From: JBEEFP01 sp041166085
GTDB lineage: Bacteria; Actinomycetota; Acidimicrobiia; Acidimicrobiales; JAFATL01
Length of the DNA stretch: 64,000 bases
Direction: 5' to 3'
Assembly (NCBI GenBank): GCA_041166085.1
Contig: JBEEFP010000083.1
Span: 18,783 to 82,782, forward strand
Both the position numbers and the translations under genes were made by a program. The notes beneath the pieces are model-generated. The model did no database searches. It was given only the letters and a program-made list of their open reading frames with translations, and was not told where the DNA came from. Of the stretch, positions 7,948 through 17,286 are shown one piece after another (positions within the stretch are counted from its first letter, which is position 1; every line of letters begins with the position of its first letter).

Positions 7948-10734
7948 ATGGCGATTGCCCCGGAACGGATGGGGATCGGCATCCGTCGCTACTTCACCAC
8001 GGAGGGGATCCACCCCTACGAGACGGTCGAGTGGCAACAGCGGGACGCCCGCATCACCAACTACCGGGACGGCACGGTCGCCTTCGAGCAGGTGGGCGTC
8101 GAGGTCCCGGCGACATGGAGCGTCAACGCCACCAACATCCTCGCCCAGAAGTACTTCCGGGGCACCCTCGGCACGGCCGAGCGCGAGTGGTCCCTCAAGC
8201 AGGTGGCCGACCGGGTGGTCGACACCGTCACGGCGTGGGGCCTGAAGGACGGCTACTTCCTCGACGAGGCCGAGGCGGCCATCTTCAGCGACGAGCTCAA
8301 GTACCTCATCGTCCACCAGAAGGCGGCGTTCAACTCGCCGGTCTGGTTCAACATCGGCGTACGCAACACGCCGCAGCAGGCGTCGGCGTGCTTCATCCTC
8401 TCGGTCGACGACCAGATGAAGTCGATCCTCAACTGGTACGTCGAGGAGGGCACGATCTTCAAGGGCGGCTCGGGGGCCGGCATCAACCTCTCCCGCATCC
8501 GCTCGTCGGTCGAGCTGCTCGAGGGGGGCGGCACCGCCAGTGGTCCCGTCAGCTTCATGCGGGGCGCCGACGCGTCGGCCGGCACCATCAAGTCCGGGGG
8601 CAAGACGCGGCGCGCGGCCAAGATGGTCATCCTCAACGTCGACCACCCCGACATCGAGGACTTCATCTGGTGCAAGGCCCTCGAGGAGCGCAAGGCCCGC
8701 GTGTTGCGCGACAACGGCTTCGACATGGACCTCGACGGCAAGGACAACCACTCGATCCAGTACCAGAACGCCAACAACTCGGTGCGGGTCAGCGACGAGT
8801 TCATGCAGGCGGTGCTCGACGACGCGGATTGGGATCTCATCGCGGTCACGCACGACGAGGTCGTGAAGACGGTCAAGGCGCGCGAGCTGTTCCGCCAGAT
8901 CTCCACCGCGGCGTGGGAATGCGCGGATCCCGGCATGCAGTTCGACACGACCATCAACAAGTGGCACACCGCCGCCAACACCGGTCGCATCAACGCGTCG
9001 AACCCCTGCAGCGAGTACATGCACCTCGACAACAGCGCATGCAACCTGGCCAGCCTCAACCTGCTCACCTTCCACAGCGAGGACGACGTCTTCGACGTGG
9101 CCGGCTTCAAGGCCGCCGTGGAGGTCGTGTTCACGGCTCAGGAGATCCTGGTCGGCAACGCGGACTATCCCACCGAGCCCATCGCCGAGACGTCGCGCCG
9201 CTTCCGCCAGCTCGGCCTCGGCTACGCCAACCTGGGCGCGCTGCTGATGGCCCTGGGCCTGCCGTACGACTCCGACGAGGGTCGGGCCATGGCCGCGGGC
9301 ATCACCGCCCTCATGACGGGCCACGCGTACGCCACGTCGGGGCGCACCGCGGCCCGCATGGGTCCGTTCGCGGGGTACAGCGAGAACGCCGAGCACATGA
9401 ACCGCGTGCTCGGCATGCACCGCGACGAGGTCGCCAAGATCAACGAGGAGCTGGTCGCCACCGACCTGCTGTCTGCCGCGCAAGAGGCGTGGGACGAAGC
9501 GGTCGAGCTCGGCAACCAGTACGGCATGCGCAACTCGCAGGCGACCGTCCTCGCACCCACCGGCACCATCGGCCTGCTGATGGACTGCGACACCACCGGC
9601 ATCGAGCCCGACCTCGGGCTGGTGAAGATGAAGAAGCTGGTCGGTGGCGGCACCATGTCCATCGTCAACCAGACGGTGCCCCGGGCCCTGCGCCGCCTCG
9701 GCTACACCGACGCGCAGGTGGGCGACATCGTCGACTACATCGACGAGCACAAGTCCATCCTCGGCGCCCCGCACCTGGCGGGCGAGCACATGCCGGTGTT
9801 CGCCTGCTCGATGGGCGACAACACCATCCACTACCTCGGCCACGTGAAGATGATGGCGGCGGTGCAGCCGTGGATCAGCGGCGCCATCTCCAAGACCGTC
9901 AACATGCCCACCGAAGCCACCATCGAAGACGTCGAGCAGCTGCACATCGATGCGTGGAAGATGGGCGTGAAGGCGGTCGCCATCTACCGCGACAACTGCA
10001 AGGTGGCCCAGCCCCTCGCCACCGCCAAGAAGGGCGACGGAGCCGACGCGCCGGTCGTCATCGAGGGCGCCGACGTCGAGCTGGCCCGCAAGGTGGCCGA
10101 GCTCGAGAAGGCGCTCGAGATTCAGACGGTCGTGGTCAAGCAGCCGGTGCGCGAGCGCCTGCCGAAGCGGCGCAAGGGCTCGACGTTCAAGTTCCGCGTG
10201 GCCGACTGCGAGGGCTACGTCACCATCAGCGAGTACGCCGACGGCCGCCCGGGTGAGATGTTCCTGAAGGTGTCGAAGCAGGGGTCCACCCTCGCCGGCA
10301 TCATGGACGCCTTCTCCATCTCGATCTCATTGGGACTGCAGCACGGCGTGCCGCTGCGCACCTACGTCGAGAAGTACTCCAACATGCGCTTCGAGCCCGC
10401 GGGCATGACCGACGACTCCGAGCTGCGCATCGCCTCGTCGATCCTCGACTACGTGTTCCGGCGCCTGGCCATCGACTACCTGCCGTACGACGAGCGGGCC
10501 GAGATGGGCATCCTCACCACCGACGAGCGCATGCAGCCCACCCTCCCCGGTGTCGAGGAGGAGGCGACGGAGAGCGTCGGCATGGTCGTCCCCGACCAGC
10601 CCACCGCCACCCACCCGAAGCCGGAGACGCCGCACTCCGACGCTCCGTTCTGCATGCAGTGCGGTGTCCAGATGCAGCGGGCCGGCAGCTGCCACGCCTG
10701 CCCCAGCTGCGGCACCACGTCCGGCTGCTCCTGA
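7948..10734 (+). CDS. nrdJ: Vitamin B12-dependent (class II) ribonucleoside-diphosphate reductase
   Basis: This 928-residue class II ribonucleotide reductase converts ribonucleotides to deoxyribonucleotides using adenosylcobalamin as radical generator, independently of oxygen. Recognisable parts are the N-terminal VNATNILAQKYFRG, the substrate-site Cys in ACFILSVDDQ, the active-site block NPCSEYMHLDNSACNLASLN (about residues 351-370), and LAPTGTIGLLMDCDTTGIEP. The C-terminal redox tail is Cys-rich (CMQCGVQMQ, CHACPSCGTTSGCS). The length fits long actinobacterial NrdJ. ATG 7948 is preceded by an AGGAGGA ribosome-binding site. The upstream tandem NrdR-like boxes suggest repression when dNTP/ATP pools are high. 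A long imperfect hairpin follows the stop. Confidence 0.97.
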   Translation: MAIAPERMGIGIRRYFTTEGIHPYETVEWQQRDARITNYRDGTVAFEQVGVEVPATWSVNATNILAQKYFRGTLGTAEREWSLKQVADRVVDTVTAWGLKDGYFLDEAEAAIFSDELKYLIVHQKAAFNSPVWFNIGVRNTPQQASACFILSVDDQMKSILNWYVEEGTIFKGGSGAGINLSRIRSSVELLEGGGTASGPVSFMRGADASAGTIKSGGKTRRAAKMVILNVDHPDIEDFIWCKALEERKARVLRDNGFDMDLDGKDNHSIQYQNANNSVRVSDEFMQAVLDDADWDLIAVTHDEVVKTVKARELFRQISTAAWECADPGMQFDTTINKWHTAANTGRINASNPCSEYMHLDNSACNLASLNLLTFHSEDDVFDVAGFKAAVEVVFTAQEILVGNADYPTEPIAETSRRFRQLGLGYANLGALLMALGLPYDSDEGRAMAAGITALMTGHAYATSGRTAARMGPFAGYSENAEHMNRVLGMHRDEVAKINEELVATDLLSAAQEAWDEAVELGNQYGMRNSQATVLAPTGTIGLLMDCDTTGIEPDLGLVKMKKLVGGGTMSIVNQTVPRALRRLGYTDAQVGDIVDYIDEHKSILGAPHLAGEHMPVFACSMGDNTIHYLGHVKMMAAVQPWISGAISKTVNMPTEATIEDVEQLHIDAWKMGVKAVAIYRDNCKVAQPLATAKKGDGADAPVVIEGADVELARKVAELEKALEIQTVVVKQPVRERLPKRRKGSTFKFRVADCEGYVTISEYADGRPGEMFLKVSKQGSTLAGIMDAFSISISLGLQHGVPLRTYVEKYSNMRFEPAGMTDDSELRIASSILDYVFRRLAIDYLPYDERAEMGILTTDERMQPTLPGVEEEATESVGMVVPDQPTATHPKPETPHSDAPFCMQCGVQMQRAGSCHACPSCGTTSGCS

Positions 10735-10752
10735 CCCGGCCCTGAATCGACG

Positions 10753-10798
10753 CCCCGAGGAGCAGGACCCCGAACTTTCGGGGTCTTGTTCCTCGGGG
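10753..10798 (+). terminator. Hairpin terminator after nrdJ
   Basis: Arms CCCCGAGGAGCAGGACCCCGA and its complement pair along about 20 positions with two G-U wobbles when read as + strand RNA. This polarity suits termination of nrdJ transcripts. It overlaps the TTG codon at 10786 that would otherwise extend the SNF2 frame, so that upstream start is unlikely. Confidence 0.7.
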
Positions 10799-10926
10799 GT
10801 GACGGGAATTGTCGCGGCGGCGACACGCGTTACACTGTGAGAGTCCTGCTCCCGTCCGTGTGGACGGTGGAGCGGGCGTCGTCCTCCGTGCGGAGGGCGT
10901 TGCGGCGCAGGGACGCCGACGCATAC

Positions 10927-13900
10927 ATGGATCAAGGGACACAGGCCCTCGAGGCCGCCGCTTGGGCGGTGACCGAGGGGCAGGCGAGCGCCGAACAGGT
11001 CGCGCTGCTCGAGGGCGACCCCGAGGGGACGCGGCGCACCTTCGAACGGCTCCTCGACGAGGTCGAGGCCAACCTCGACGCGGTGCTGGCGACCAACGGG
11101 CCGGAGCGGGAGATGGCGATCGCCGACCTCGACGGCGAGCTCGATCGTCTCGAGGCGGCCTACGACCGCTTCCATCCACGCCCCGACGAGCCCGACCCGC
11201 CTGACGAGGACGACCGCGCGGGACCCAAGCAGGTCGCGCCGCCTGCCGGCGCGCCGGCCAAGACCGAGCGCCCCGCGGCGATCGTCACGGGCGTCGGCGA
11301 GCCCGCGGGTGAGGTGCGCCTGCAGGCGTCCTGGTCGGGCGGACTGGTCGTGGTCTGGGCGGCCGGGCCCAGCGCGGAGCCCGCCAACATCGACGGCCTG
11401 GCCGATCGCCTCGAGGCCATCGGCGGTCCCGCCCTCGGGTGGAGCCAGCACCGCGACGTCGCGCTCCCTGCCGGCGCCAAGGCGGCCGCCCTCTCGATCC
11501 CGGTCGAGGAGGCGCTCGGGTGGCTCGTCGCGGTGGGCGGGGGCCTGGGCGGCGACGGTGTGGGGTCGAGCGTCGTGTGGCTGGGTCGCGTCGCGGTGAT
11601 GGCGGTGCGCCTGGTCGCGCGCGGCGGCGTGGTCCCGACCCTCCGAGGCGTGAAGCGCCGCGACGGCCGCGCCCTGGAGATGTCGGTGCGGTGGGCACCC
11701 GCGGCGGTCGACGAGCGCGAGCTCGCGGCGCTGGCCGCGGCGATGCCCGGTGCGGTGACCGCCATCGCTCGCGCCGACGCGCGCGTCGTGGCCCACGACG
11801 TCCTCGGCACGGCGGTGCACGCGATCGCCAGCGACGCGGCGCGCCGGCTCGAGCTCCCGGCCCCACCGCCGACGACCCGCACCACCGCCCAGGTGGCAGA
11901 GGCGGTGCTCACCCGTCTCGACGGTTCGACGTTCGAAGCCCCCGTCGCGGCGGGGGCCGAGGTGTCCAAACGGCTCGAGCGATGGGTCAAGCCCGTCACC
12001 GGACAGGGCCGCCTGCGCCTTGTCGTGCAGCTCGACCCGCCCGACAAGGGCGACGCCTGGTTCCTCTCCGTCCTCGGCCCCGGCGCGCGGGGCGGGTTGC
12101 TGCCCATCGAGCAGGCGCTGGCCGACAGCAAGTCCACCAAGCCGGTCGCCGACGAGCTGGCCCGTCTCGAGCGGGCGCTGCCCGCCCTCCTCCGCGCCGG
12201 GGGCATGCGGCGGGGCCAGGTGTACCTGAGCCAGACCGAGGCGTGGGAGCTCATGACCGAGACGGGACCAGCCCTCGAGGCGGCCGGCTTCGAGGTCCGT
12301 GTGCCTGCGCTGTCGCGCCGCAAGCCGTCGCCAGGACTGCGCCTCTTCACCGAGCCGGCGGGCGACAGCGTCGTGGGCGCCCACCAGCTCAGCAACGTGC
12401 GCTGGTCGGCGGTGTTCGACGACGTGGAGCTCACCGCCGACGACGTCAAGCGCCTGGCAGCCGAGGCCCGTCCGCTGGTGCGATCACGCGGCAAGTGGGT
12501 CGAGCTCGATCACGTCGACCTCAAGGAGGCGGCCGCCGCGCTGGCCGAGCGGGCCAGCACCACCCAGCTCACCGGCGCGGAGATCCTCCGTCAGGCCGTC
12601 GGCCTCGAAGGGTCGCCTCTCGGTGCCATCTCGGTCGAGGGCTCTGGGTGGGCAACCGACCTGCTGGCCAAGGCCAAGGGCGCGACCACCGAGGCCGTCA
12701 CCACGCCGGAGGGGTTCGTCGGCGTGTTGCGCTCCTACCAGGCGGAGGCCCTCGGCTGGCTCGGCTACCTCGACACCGTCGAGCTGGGCGGCTGCCTGGC
12801 TCTCGACATGGGGTTGGGCAAGACGCCCACCGTGCTCGCCCACCTGGCCCGCACCGGTGGCAACGGTCCCGCGCTCGTGATCGCTCCGCCAGCGGTGGTC
12901 GGGAACTGGGCAGCGGAAGCGGCCCGCTTCACGCCGAGCCTGCGCGTGGTCGTGCACCACGGTGCCTCGCGTGCATCGGCCAAGGCGCTGAAGAAGGAAG
13001 TGGCGGGCGCGGATCTCGTCATCACCACCTACGGCACCGCCGTGCGCGACGTCGACGCGCTCGCGCAGCTCGCCTGGACGCGGCTCGTGCTCGACGAGGC
13101 CCAGGCCATCAAGAACCCGGCCAGCGACACCGCGCAGCTGTTGCGGCGCATCGACGCAGGCTCGAGGCTCGCACTGACCGGGACGCCGATCGAGAACGGA
13201 CTCGGCGACCTGTGGGCCATCCTCGACTTCACCAACCCGGGCCTGGTCGGATCGCGCGCGACCTTCATCTCGCAGCTGTCGGGCGAGGGTGAGGCGGCAC
13301 TGCGCGCACTGAACGGCATCCTCGTGTTCCGTCGCACCAAGACCGAGCCCGAGGTGGCGGCCGAGCTGCCCGACAAGATCGACGAGCTGGACCACTGCAC
13401 CATGACGCCCGAGCAGATCGGGCTCTACCAGGCCGTCCTCGACAGCCTGGTGAAAGGGGCTGACGACGGACAGCCGCCCAAGCAGGCCGCCATCCTCGCG
13501 GCGATCACCGCCCTCAAGCAGATCTGCAACCACCCCGCGGCGTACCAGCGCGACGACAAGCCGCTGGGCGGACGCTCGGGCAAGCTGGCACGGCTGGAGG
13601 AGATCGTCGAGGCGGTGTTCGCTGCGGGGGAGCGCATCCTCGTCTTCACCCACTTCGCGGAGTGGGGCAAGAAGCTTGCCGATCACCTCACCGAGGTCAC
13701 CGGCGAGCCCATCGCCTGCTACCACGGCGGACTGGCGCGGGGCGCGCGCGACCGACTCGTCAAGGAGTTCCAGGAAGGCGAAGGCCCGGGCGCGTTGGTG
13801 CTGTCGCTGAAGGCGGGCGGCACCGGTCTCAATCTCACTGCCGCCAGTCACGTCGTCCTCTACGACCGGTGGTGGAACCCGGCCGTCGAGGACCAGGCCC

Positions 13901-14121
13901 GCGACCGCGCCTGGCGCATCGGTCAGGAGCGCACGGTCATCTCCCACCGACTGGTGTGTCCGGGCACGGTGGACGAGCGCGTCGAGGAGGTCGTCGCCGG
14001 CAAGCGTCACATCGCCGACCTGGTGCTGCCCAAGTCGAGCTCGCTGGCGGACCTCGACACCGACCAACTACGCGTCGCTCTCGGCCTGCGTCCCGACGAG
14101 CTGCTGACGGAGGAGTCATGA
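10927..14121 (+). CDS. SNF2-family DEAD/DEAH helicase-like ATPase
   Basis: This is a Swi2/Snf2-type ATP-dependent DNA translocase. The helicase core occupies roughly the last 500 residues: Walker A in DMGLGKT (near residue 627), the DEAQ box (near 722), LTGTPIEN, and motif VI region YDRWWNPAVEDQARDRAWRIGQ. The preceding about 400 residues match the SNF2-associated region seen in bacterial members. An N-terminal acidic helical segment is separated from it by a Pro/Asp-rich linker. The frame is open from 10786, but a terminator covers that end. ATG 10927 is preferred, with GTG 10837 and 10858 as alternatives, and a TACACT -10-like hexamer sits at 10831. The stop overlaps the next start (ATGA). 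A role in DNA repair or nucleoid remodelling is inferred only from the family. Confidence 0.9.
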   Translation: MDQGTQALEAAAWAVTEGQASAEQVALLEGDPEGTRRTFERLLDEVEANLDAVLATNGPEREMAIADLDGELDRLEAAYDRFHPRPDEPDPPDEDDRAGPKQVAPPAGAPAKTERPAAIVTGVGEPAGEVRLQASWSGGLVVVWAAGPSAEPANIDGLADRLEAIGGPALGWSQHRDVALPAGAKAAALSIPVEEALGWLVAVGGGLGGDGVGSSVVWLGRVAVMAVRLVARGGVVPTLRGVKRRDGRALEMSVRWAPAAVDERELAALAAAMPGAVTAIARADARVVAHDVLGTAVHAIASDAARRLELPAPPPTTRTTAQVAEAVLTRLDGSTFEAPVAAGAEVSKRLERWVKPVTGQGRLRLVVQLDPPDKGDAWFLSVLGPGARGGLLPIEQALADSKSTKPVADELARLERALPALLRAGGMRRGQVYLSQTEAWELMTETGPALEAAGFEVRVPALSRRKPSPGLRLFTEPAGDSVVGAHQLSNVRWSAVFDDVELTADDVKRLAAEARPLVRSRGKWVELDHVDLKEAAAALAERASTTQLTGAEILRQAVGLEGSPLGAISVEGSGWATDLLAKAKGATTEAVTTPEGFVGVLRSYQAEALGWLGYLDTVELGGCLALDMGLGKTPTVLAHLARTGGNGPALVIAPPAVVGNWAAEAARFTPSLRVVVHHGASRASAKALKKEVAGADLVITTYGTAVRDVDALAQLAWTRLVLDEAQAIKNPASDTAQLLRRIDAGSRLALTGTPIENGLGDLWAILDFTNPGLVGSRATFISQLSGEGEAALRALNGILVFRRTKTEPEVAAELPDKIDELDHCTMTPEQIGLYQAVLDSLVKGADDGQPPKQAAILAAITALKQICNHPAAYQRDDKPLGGRSGKLARLEEIVEAVFAAGERILVFTHFAEWGKKLADHLTEVTGEPIACYHGGLARGARDRLVKEFQEGEGPGALVLSLKAGGTGLNLTAASHVVLYDRWWNPAVEDQARDRAWRIGQERTVISHRLVCPGTVDERVEEVVAGKRHIADLVLPKSSSLADLDTDQLRVALGLRPDELLTEES

Positions 14122-14429
14122 GCGATCAGGAGCCGCGCCGTCCGCAGCAGAACAGGCGCAAGTCGCAGAACCGCAAGCGGCGCAAGCAGGGCAAGCCCAT
14201 CGACCTCTGGCGTCCCGTGCCCGAGCTCGACGCACCCGAGCCGATCCGTCCCGCCAGCGACCCCACCGCCCTCCTGCGTTCCCTGGGCGACCCGCCGTTG
14301 CAGGGCCAGGGCGCGGTCGCCGAGCACTACGTCGCGGCGGTCGTGGAGCGGGCTGCAGGCGTGGCCACCGCTCTTGCGGCGGCAGCCGGACTGCTCGCTA
14401 CCAACCCCGAGGAGCAGTCGGGTGACTAG
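14118..14429 (+). CDS. Small basic/Pro-rich protein coupled to the SNF2 gene
   Basis: The 103-residue protein starts in the ATGA overlap with the SNF2-family gene, implying translational coupling. The N terminus is strongly basic and Gln/Arg rich (QQNRRKSQNRKRRKQGK). A Pro-rich segment follows (LWRPVPELDAPEPIRP), then a helical Ala-rich C terminus. The composition suggests nucleic-acid binding or an accessory subunit of the helicase, but no family is recognised. A hairpin at 14433-14471 follows immediately. Confidence 0.75.
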   Translation: MSDQEPRRPQQNRRKSQNRKRRKQGKPIDLWRPVPELDAPEPIRPASDPTALLRSLGDPPLQGQGAVAEHYVAAVVERAAGVATALAAAAGLLATNPEEQSGD

Positions 14430-14432
14430 TCC

Positions 14433-14471
14433 GGGGTCGTAGCACCATTGTCCAATGGTGCGTGCGACCCC
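14433..14471 (+). terminator. Hairpin terminator after the SNF2 operon
   Basis: Outer arms GGGGTCG/CGACCCC (14433-14439, 14465-14471) and inner arms GCACCATTG/CAATGGTGC (14442-14450, 14453-14461) form a two-part stem interrupted by a small internal loop. It lies 3 bp after the stop of the 103-residue gene. Confidence 0.7.
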
Positions 14472-14535
14472 CACGGACCGAAGGTCAGGGAACAAGACCC
14501 GCCGATGGCGGCCGACACCAGGGAGCAACCTGACC

Positions 14536-14940
14536 ATGTCCATGCGCAAGCCCTTCATCCGTTTCGCCGCCGCCGGTACCGGCGTCGCCATGTCCCTGCT
14601 GCTCACGGCGGCTCCTGCCATGGCCAAGAGCGGCGACGCCCGCTCCCGCAACGCGTGCTCGCTCTCGGGCCGCTCGGAGATGCGGGTCACGCCCGACAAG
14701 GGCGCCCTCCGCGTCGAGTTCAGGGTCGAGACCAGGACCGCGGGCCAGACCTATGACGTGAACATCACCGACAACGGCGGCAACGTCTTCACCGGCCAGC
14801 GCACCACGAGCGGCTCGTCGGGTGAGTTCAAGGTCCGGCTCAACGTGCCCAACCAGGTCGGCTCCGACACGCTGAGCGGGTCGGCCACCCAGGTGGGCGG
14901 CGGCAACAGCTGCAGCTCCACCGCCACCACCACCGTCTAG
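14536..14940 (+). CDS. Secreted small protein, beta-rich
   Basis: The 134-residue product has a Sec signal peptide: basic MSMRKPFIRF, a hydrophobic stretch containing VAMSLLLTAAPA, and a likely cleavage after AMA. The mature part of about 105 residues is rich in Ser, Thr, Gly and Val, with alternating patterns that suggest a beta sandwich, and two cysteines (in NACSLSG and NSCSST) that could form a disulphide. No family is recognised. ATG 14536 is chosen because the signal peptide begins there; the frame is open further upstream but runs through the terminator. GGGAG at about 14520 is a plausible but distant ribosome-binding site. The gene is monocistronic, ended by the hairpin at 14958-14988. 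Confidence 0.8.
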   Translation: MSMRKPFIRFAAAGTGVAMSLLLTAAPAMAKSGDARSRNACSLSGRSEMRVTPDKGALRVEFRVETRTAGQTYDVNITDNGGNVFTGQRTTSGSSGEFKVRLNVPNQVGSDTLSGSATQVGGGNSCSSTATTTV

Positions 14941-14957
14941 CAAGCCCCACCGCTGCA

Positions 14958-14988
14958 CCGAGGCCCGGCCCATGAGGTCGGGCCTCGG
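14958..14988 (+). terminator. Hairpin terminator
   Basis: Arms CCGAGGCCCG and CGGGCCTCGG (10 bp, perfect) flank an 11-nt loop, 18 bp after the secreted-protein stop and 27 bp before the SpoIIE-domain gene. Confidence 0.75.
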
Positions 14989-15015
14989 CGCGCGCCTGGG
15001 TACCGTGGAGCGGCC

Positions 15016-17208
15016 ATGGCGGCGACGAGGGCGAGCGGGTTCGAGGTCGACGGGTACGAGCAGGTGCGGGACGTGCGCTCCCACGTTGCCGAGGAGCTCA
15101 CCGCGTTCGGGTGTGGCGCGCTCGTCGACGACGCGCAGCTCGTCGTCAGCGAGCTGGTCACCAACGCCCTGCTGCACGGTGGCGGTCGAGGCGAGGTCCG
15201 GCTGCGCAGGATCGACGACGGGGTGCGGGCCGAGGTCGCCGACCGTAGCCACAACCTCCCCGTGGTCGCAGTGATCGGCGATCGCACCCTCACCGGACGA
15301 GGGCTGCACCTCGTGACCCGCGTGTCCAGGCAGTGGGGGGTCGAGCTGTTGGAGTCCGGCAAGATCGTCTGGGCCGACATCGCTCCCGGCGCCGACCGCC
15401 CCGATGCGATGAGCGAGGAAGAGCTCCTCACCGCGTGGTCGGACGACACCGGCTGGGACGACAGAGACGGCGCCGAGGGCCGGGTGCACATCACCTTGGG
15501 CGACGTCCCCACCGGACTCCTCCTCGACGCCAAGTCCCATGTGGACAACCTGGTGCGCGAGTTCTCGCTGGCCGCGGCCGGTGCCGCCTCCGGGCAGACC
15601 GCCAAGCTGCCTCCCGCGCTGGCGCGCGTGGTCGAAGCGATCGTTGGACGCTTCTCGGAAGCCCGCCTCATGATCAAGCGTCAGGCGGTGGCGGCGGCTC
15701 GCAACGGTCAGGCGATGACCCGGCTCGAGCTCGACTTGCCCGCGAGTGCAGCCACAGCCGGCGAGGAGTACGTCCTCGCGATGGACGAGGCCGACGCCTA
15801 CTGCCGTGCGGCCCGACTCCTCACGTTGGAGACCCCGCCCCAGCACCGGGTGTTTCGGCGCTGGTACGTCGGCGAGCTCGTCGCGCAGCTGCGGGCGGTC
15901 GAGGCGGGCGTGGACTACGCACCGATCTCGTTCCAAGAACGGCTGCTGATCGAGGTCGACCGCGTCGCCGAGGCGCAACGAGCGTCCGAGCGGGCCGCCC
16001 GCCTCTACACCGTTGCCGGGGCGCTGGCGAGCGCAGCCACACCGGAGGCGGTGGCCGAGGCGGTTCTCACCGAGGGAGTCGCCGCCCTCAGCGCGTCCGG
16101 CGGCGGACTCATCCTTGCCGACAAAGAAGGGCGCTTGGTCGTGCCCGGCACGGTCGGCTACGGCGAGGAGCTGGTGGAGCGCCTGCGCGGTGAGTCGCCG
16201 GAGGCAGAGCTGCCCGCGGCTGTCGCATTGCGTACGGGCAACGCCGTCTGGTTGGAGTCCCGTGAGGAGCGCGACGAGCGCTTCCCGGAGCTGGTCGGAC
16301 TCGAGCACACCACCGTGTCGCTGTGTGCGGTCCCCCTCGTGGCGTCAGGGCAGCGGATCGGCGCGCTGCGTCTGAGCTTCACTGAGGCGCGTCTCTTCGA
16401 TCAGGACGAGCGTCGCTTCGTGCAGGCCCTCGCCGCGCAATGCGCGCAGGCCCTCGAGCGGGCCCAGCTGCAGCAGGAGCGCCTCGACATCAGCCGGCGT
16501 CTGCAGCGCAGCCTGCTTCCCCCGCAGCTCCCCGTCGTACCCGGGCTCGACGTGGCCGCGGCGTACCACCCCCTCGGCCGAGGGGTCGAGATCGGCGGCG
16601 ACCTCTACGACGTGTGGTCGCTCGAAGGCGACCGGTTCGCTATCGCGGTCGGTGACGTGGCCGGCAACGGCCCCGAGGCGGCCGCCGTCACCGCCCTCGT
16701 GCGTCACACGTTGCGAGCGGTGACGATGAGCGAGACGGAGCCTGTGCGTGTGCTGCACCGCCTCAACACGGCCATGTCCGCCGCTGCCCTCTCGGCGGAG
16801 ACGGAGACGTTCTGCACCGTGGTGTTCGGCGTCGGCCACGTCGACAGACGGGCCGTGCTGCAGCTGGCGAGCGGGGGCCACCCGCATCCGCTCATGCGCC
16901 GCCGTGATGGCACCGTCGAGACGGTGGCGATCGGCGGCAACCTGATCGGTTTGCTGGACGAGATCGAGGTGTCCAGCCGCGAGGTCGTCCTGGAGCCGGG
17001 CGACACCCTGGTGCTGTTCACCGACGGGGTTCTCGACGCACGCGCGCGCGGCGCCTTTTTCGAGGTCGAAGGCGTCGTTGAGGTCCTGCGGGCGGAGCAC
17101 GCCAGCGCTGCGGACACCGCGGCCGCCCTGGAGCAGGCGGTGCTGCGCCACACCGGCGGCCAGCTCGAGGACGACATGGCGGTGCTGGTCCTGCGCGTCC
17201 CCGCCTGA
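15016..17208 (+). CDS. HATPase-GAF-SpoIIE (PP2C) partner-switching phosphatase
   Basis: This 730-residue protein combines an RsbW-type GHKL ATPase (residues about 10-120; N box VSELVTNALLHGG, G box TGRGLHLV), a middle helical region of unknown role (about 150-330), a GAF sensor (about 335-490), and a C-terminal PP2C/SpoIIE phosphatase (about 500-728; IGGDLYD, VGDVAGNGPEAAAVTALVR, LFTDGVLDA, EDDMAVLVLR). The family dephosphorylates STAS-domain anti-sigma antagonists, while RsbW-like kinases phosphorylate them, so both opposing activities may sit in one chain. Candidate STAS substrates occur in this window at 54433-54804 and 55028-55336. The input sensed by the GAF domain is unknown. Confidence 0.9.
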   Translation: MAATRASGFEVDGYEQVRDVRSHVAEELTAFGCGALVDDAQLVVSELVTNALLHGGGRGEVRLRRIDDGVRAEVADRSHNLPVVAVIGDRTLTGRGLHLVTRVSRQWGVELLESGKIVWADIAPGADRPDAMSEEELLTAWSDDTGWDDRDGAEGRVHITLGDVPTGLLLDAKSHVDNLVREFSLAAAGAASGQTAKLPPALARVVEAIVGRFSEARLMIKRQAVAAARNGQAMTRLELDLPASAATAGEEYVLAMDEADAYCRAARLLTLETPPQHRVFRRWYVGELVAQLRAVEAGVDYAPISFQERLLIEVDRVAEAQRASERAARLYTVAGALASAATPEAVAEAVLTEGVAALSASGGGLILADKEGRLVVPGTVGYGEELVERLRGESPEAELPAAVALRTGNAVWLESREERDERFPELVGLEHTTVSLCAVPLVASGQRIGALRLSFTEARLFDQDERRFVQALAAQCAQALERAQLQQERLDISRRLQRSLLPPQLPVVPGLDVAAAYHPLGRGVEIGGDLYDVWSLEGDRFAIAVGDVAGNGPEAAAVTALVRHTLRAVTMSETEPVRVLHRLNTAMSAAALSAETETFCTVVFGVGHVDRRAVLQLASGGHPHPLMRRRDGTVETVAIGGNLIGLLDEIEVSSREVVLEPGDTLVLFTDGVLDARARGAFFEVEGVVEVLRAEHASAADTAAALEQAVLRHTGGQLEDDMAVLVLRVPA

Positions 17209-17225
17209 CCACCCCCGTCTCTGCG

Positions 17226-17254
17226 GATCTACCCGGGCGATGCCCGGGTAGATC
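17226..17254. terminator. Bidirectional palindrome between convergent genes
   Basis: Perfect 13-bp arms GATCTACCCGGGC / GCCCGGGTAGATC with a 3-nt GAT loop; pairing continues imperfectly outward (CGTCT..AGACG). It sits between the SpoIIE-domain gene and the oppositely oriented azlD-like gene. Confidence 0.75.
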
Positions 17255-17286
17255 TGCAAGACGGACGACGGCTCGGCCCGGTCCGC

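Noticed and set aside
7648..9945. Long minus-strand frame of 765 codons opposite nrdJ
   Set aside because: It is antisense to the well-supported nrdJ gene; its Val/His/Asp/Arg-rich composition is a typical shadow of high-GC codon bias.
13662..14117. A 255-codon frame ending at 14429
   Set aside because: Only the last 103 codons (from ATG 14118) are used. The upstream part is antisense-like Arg/Gly-rich sequence inside the SNF2 gene.
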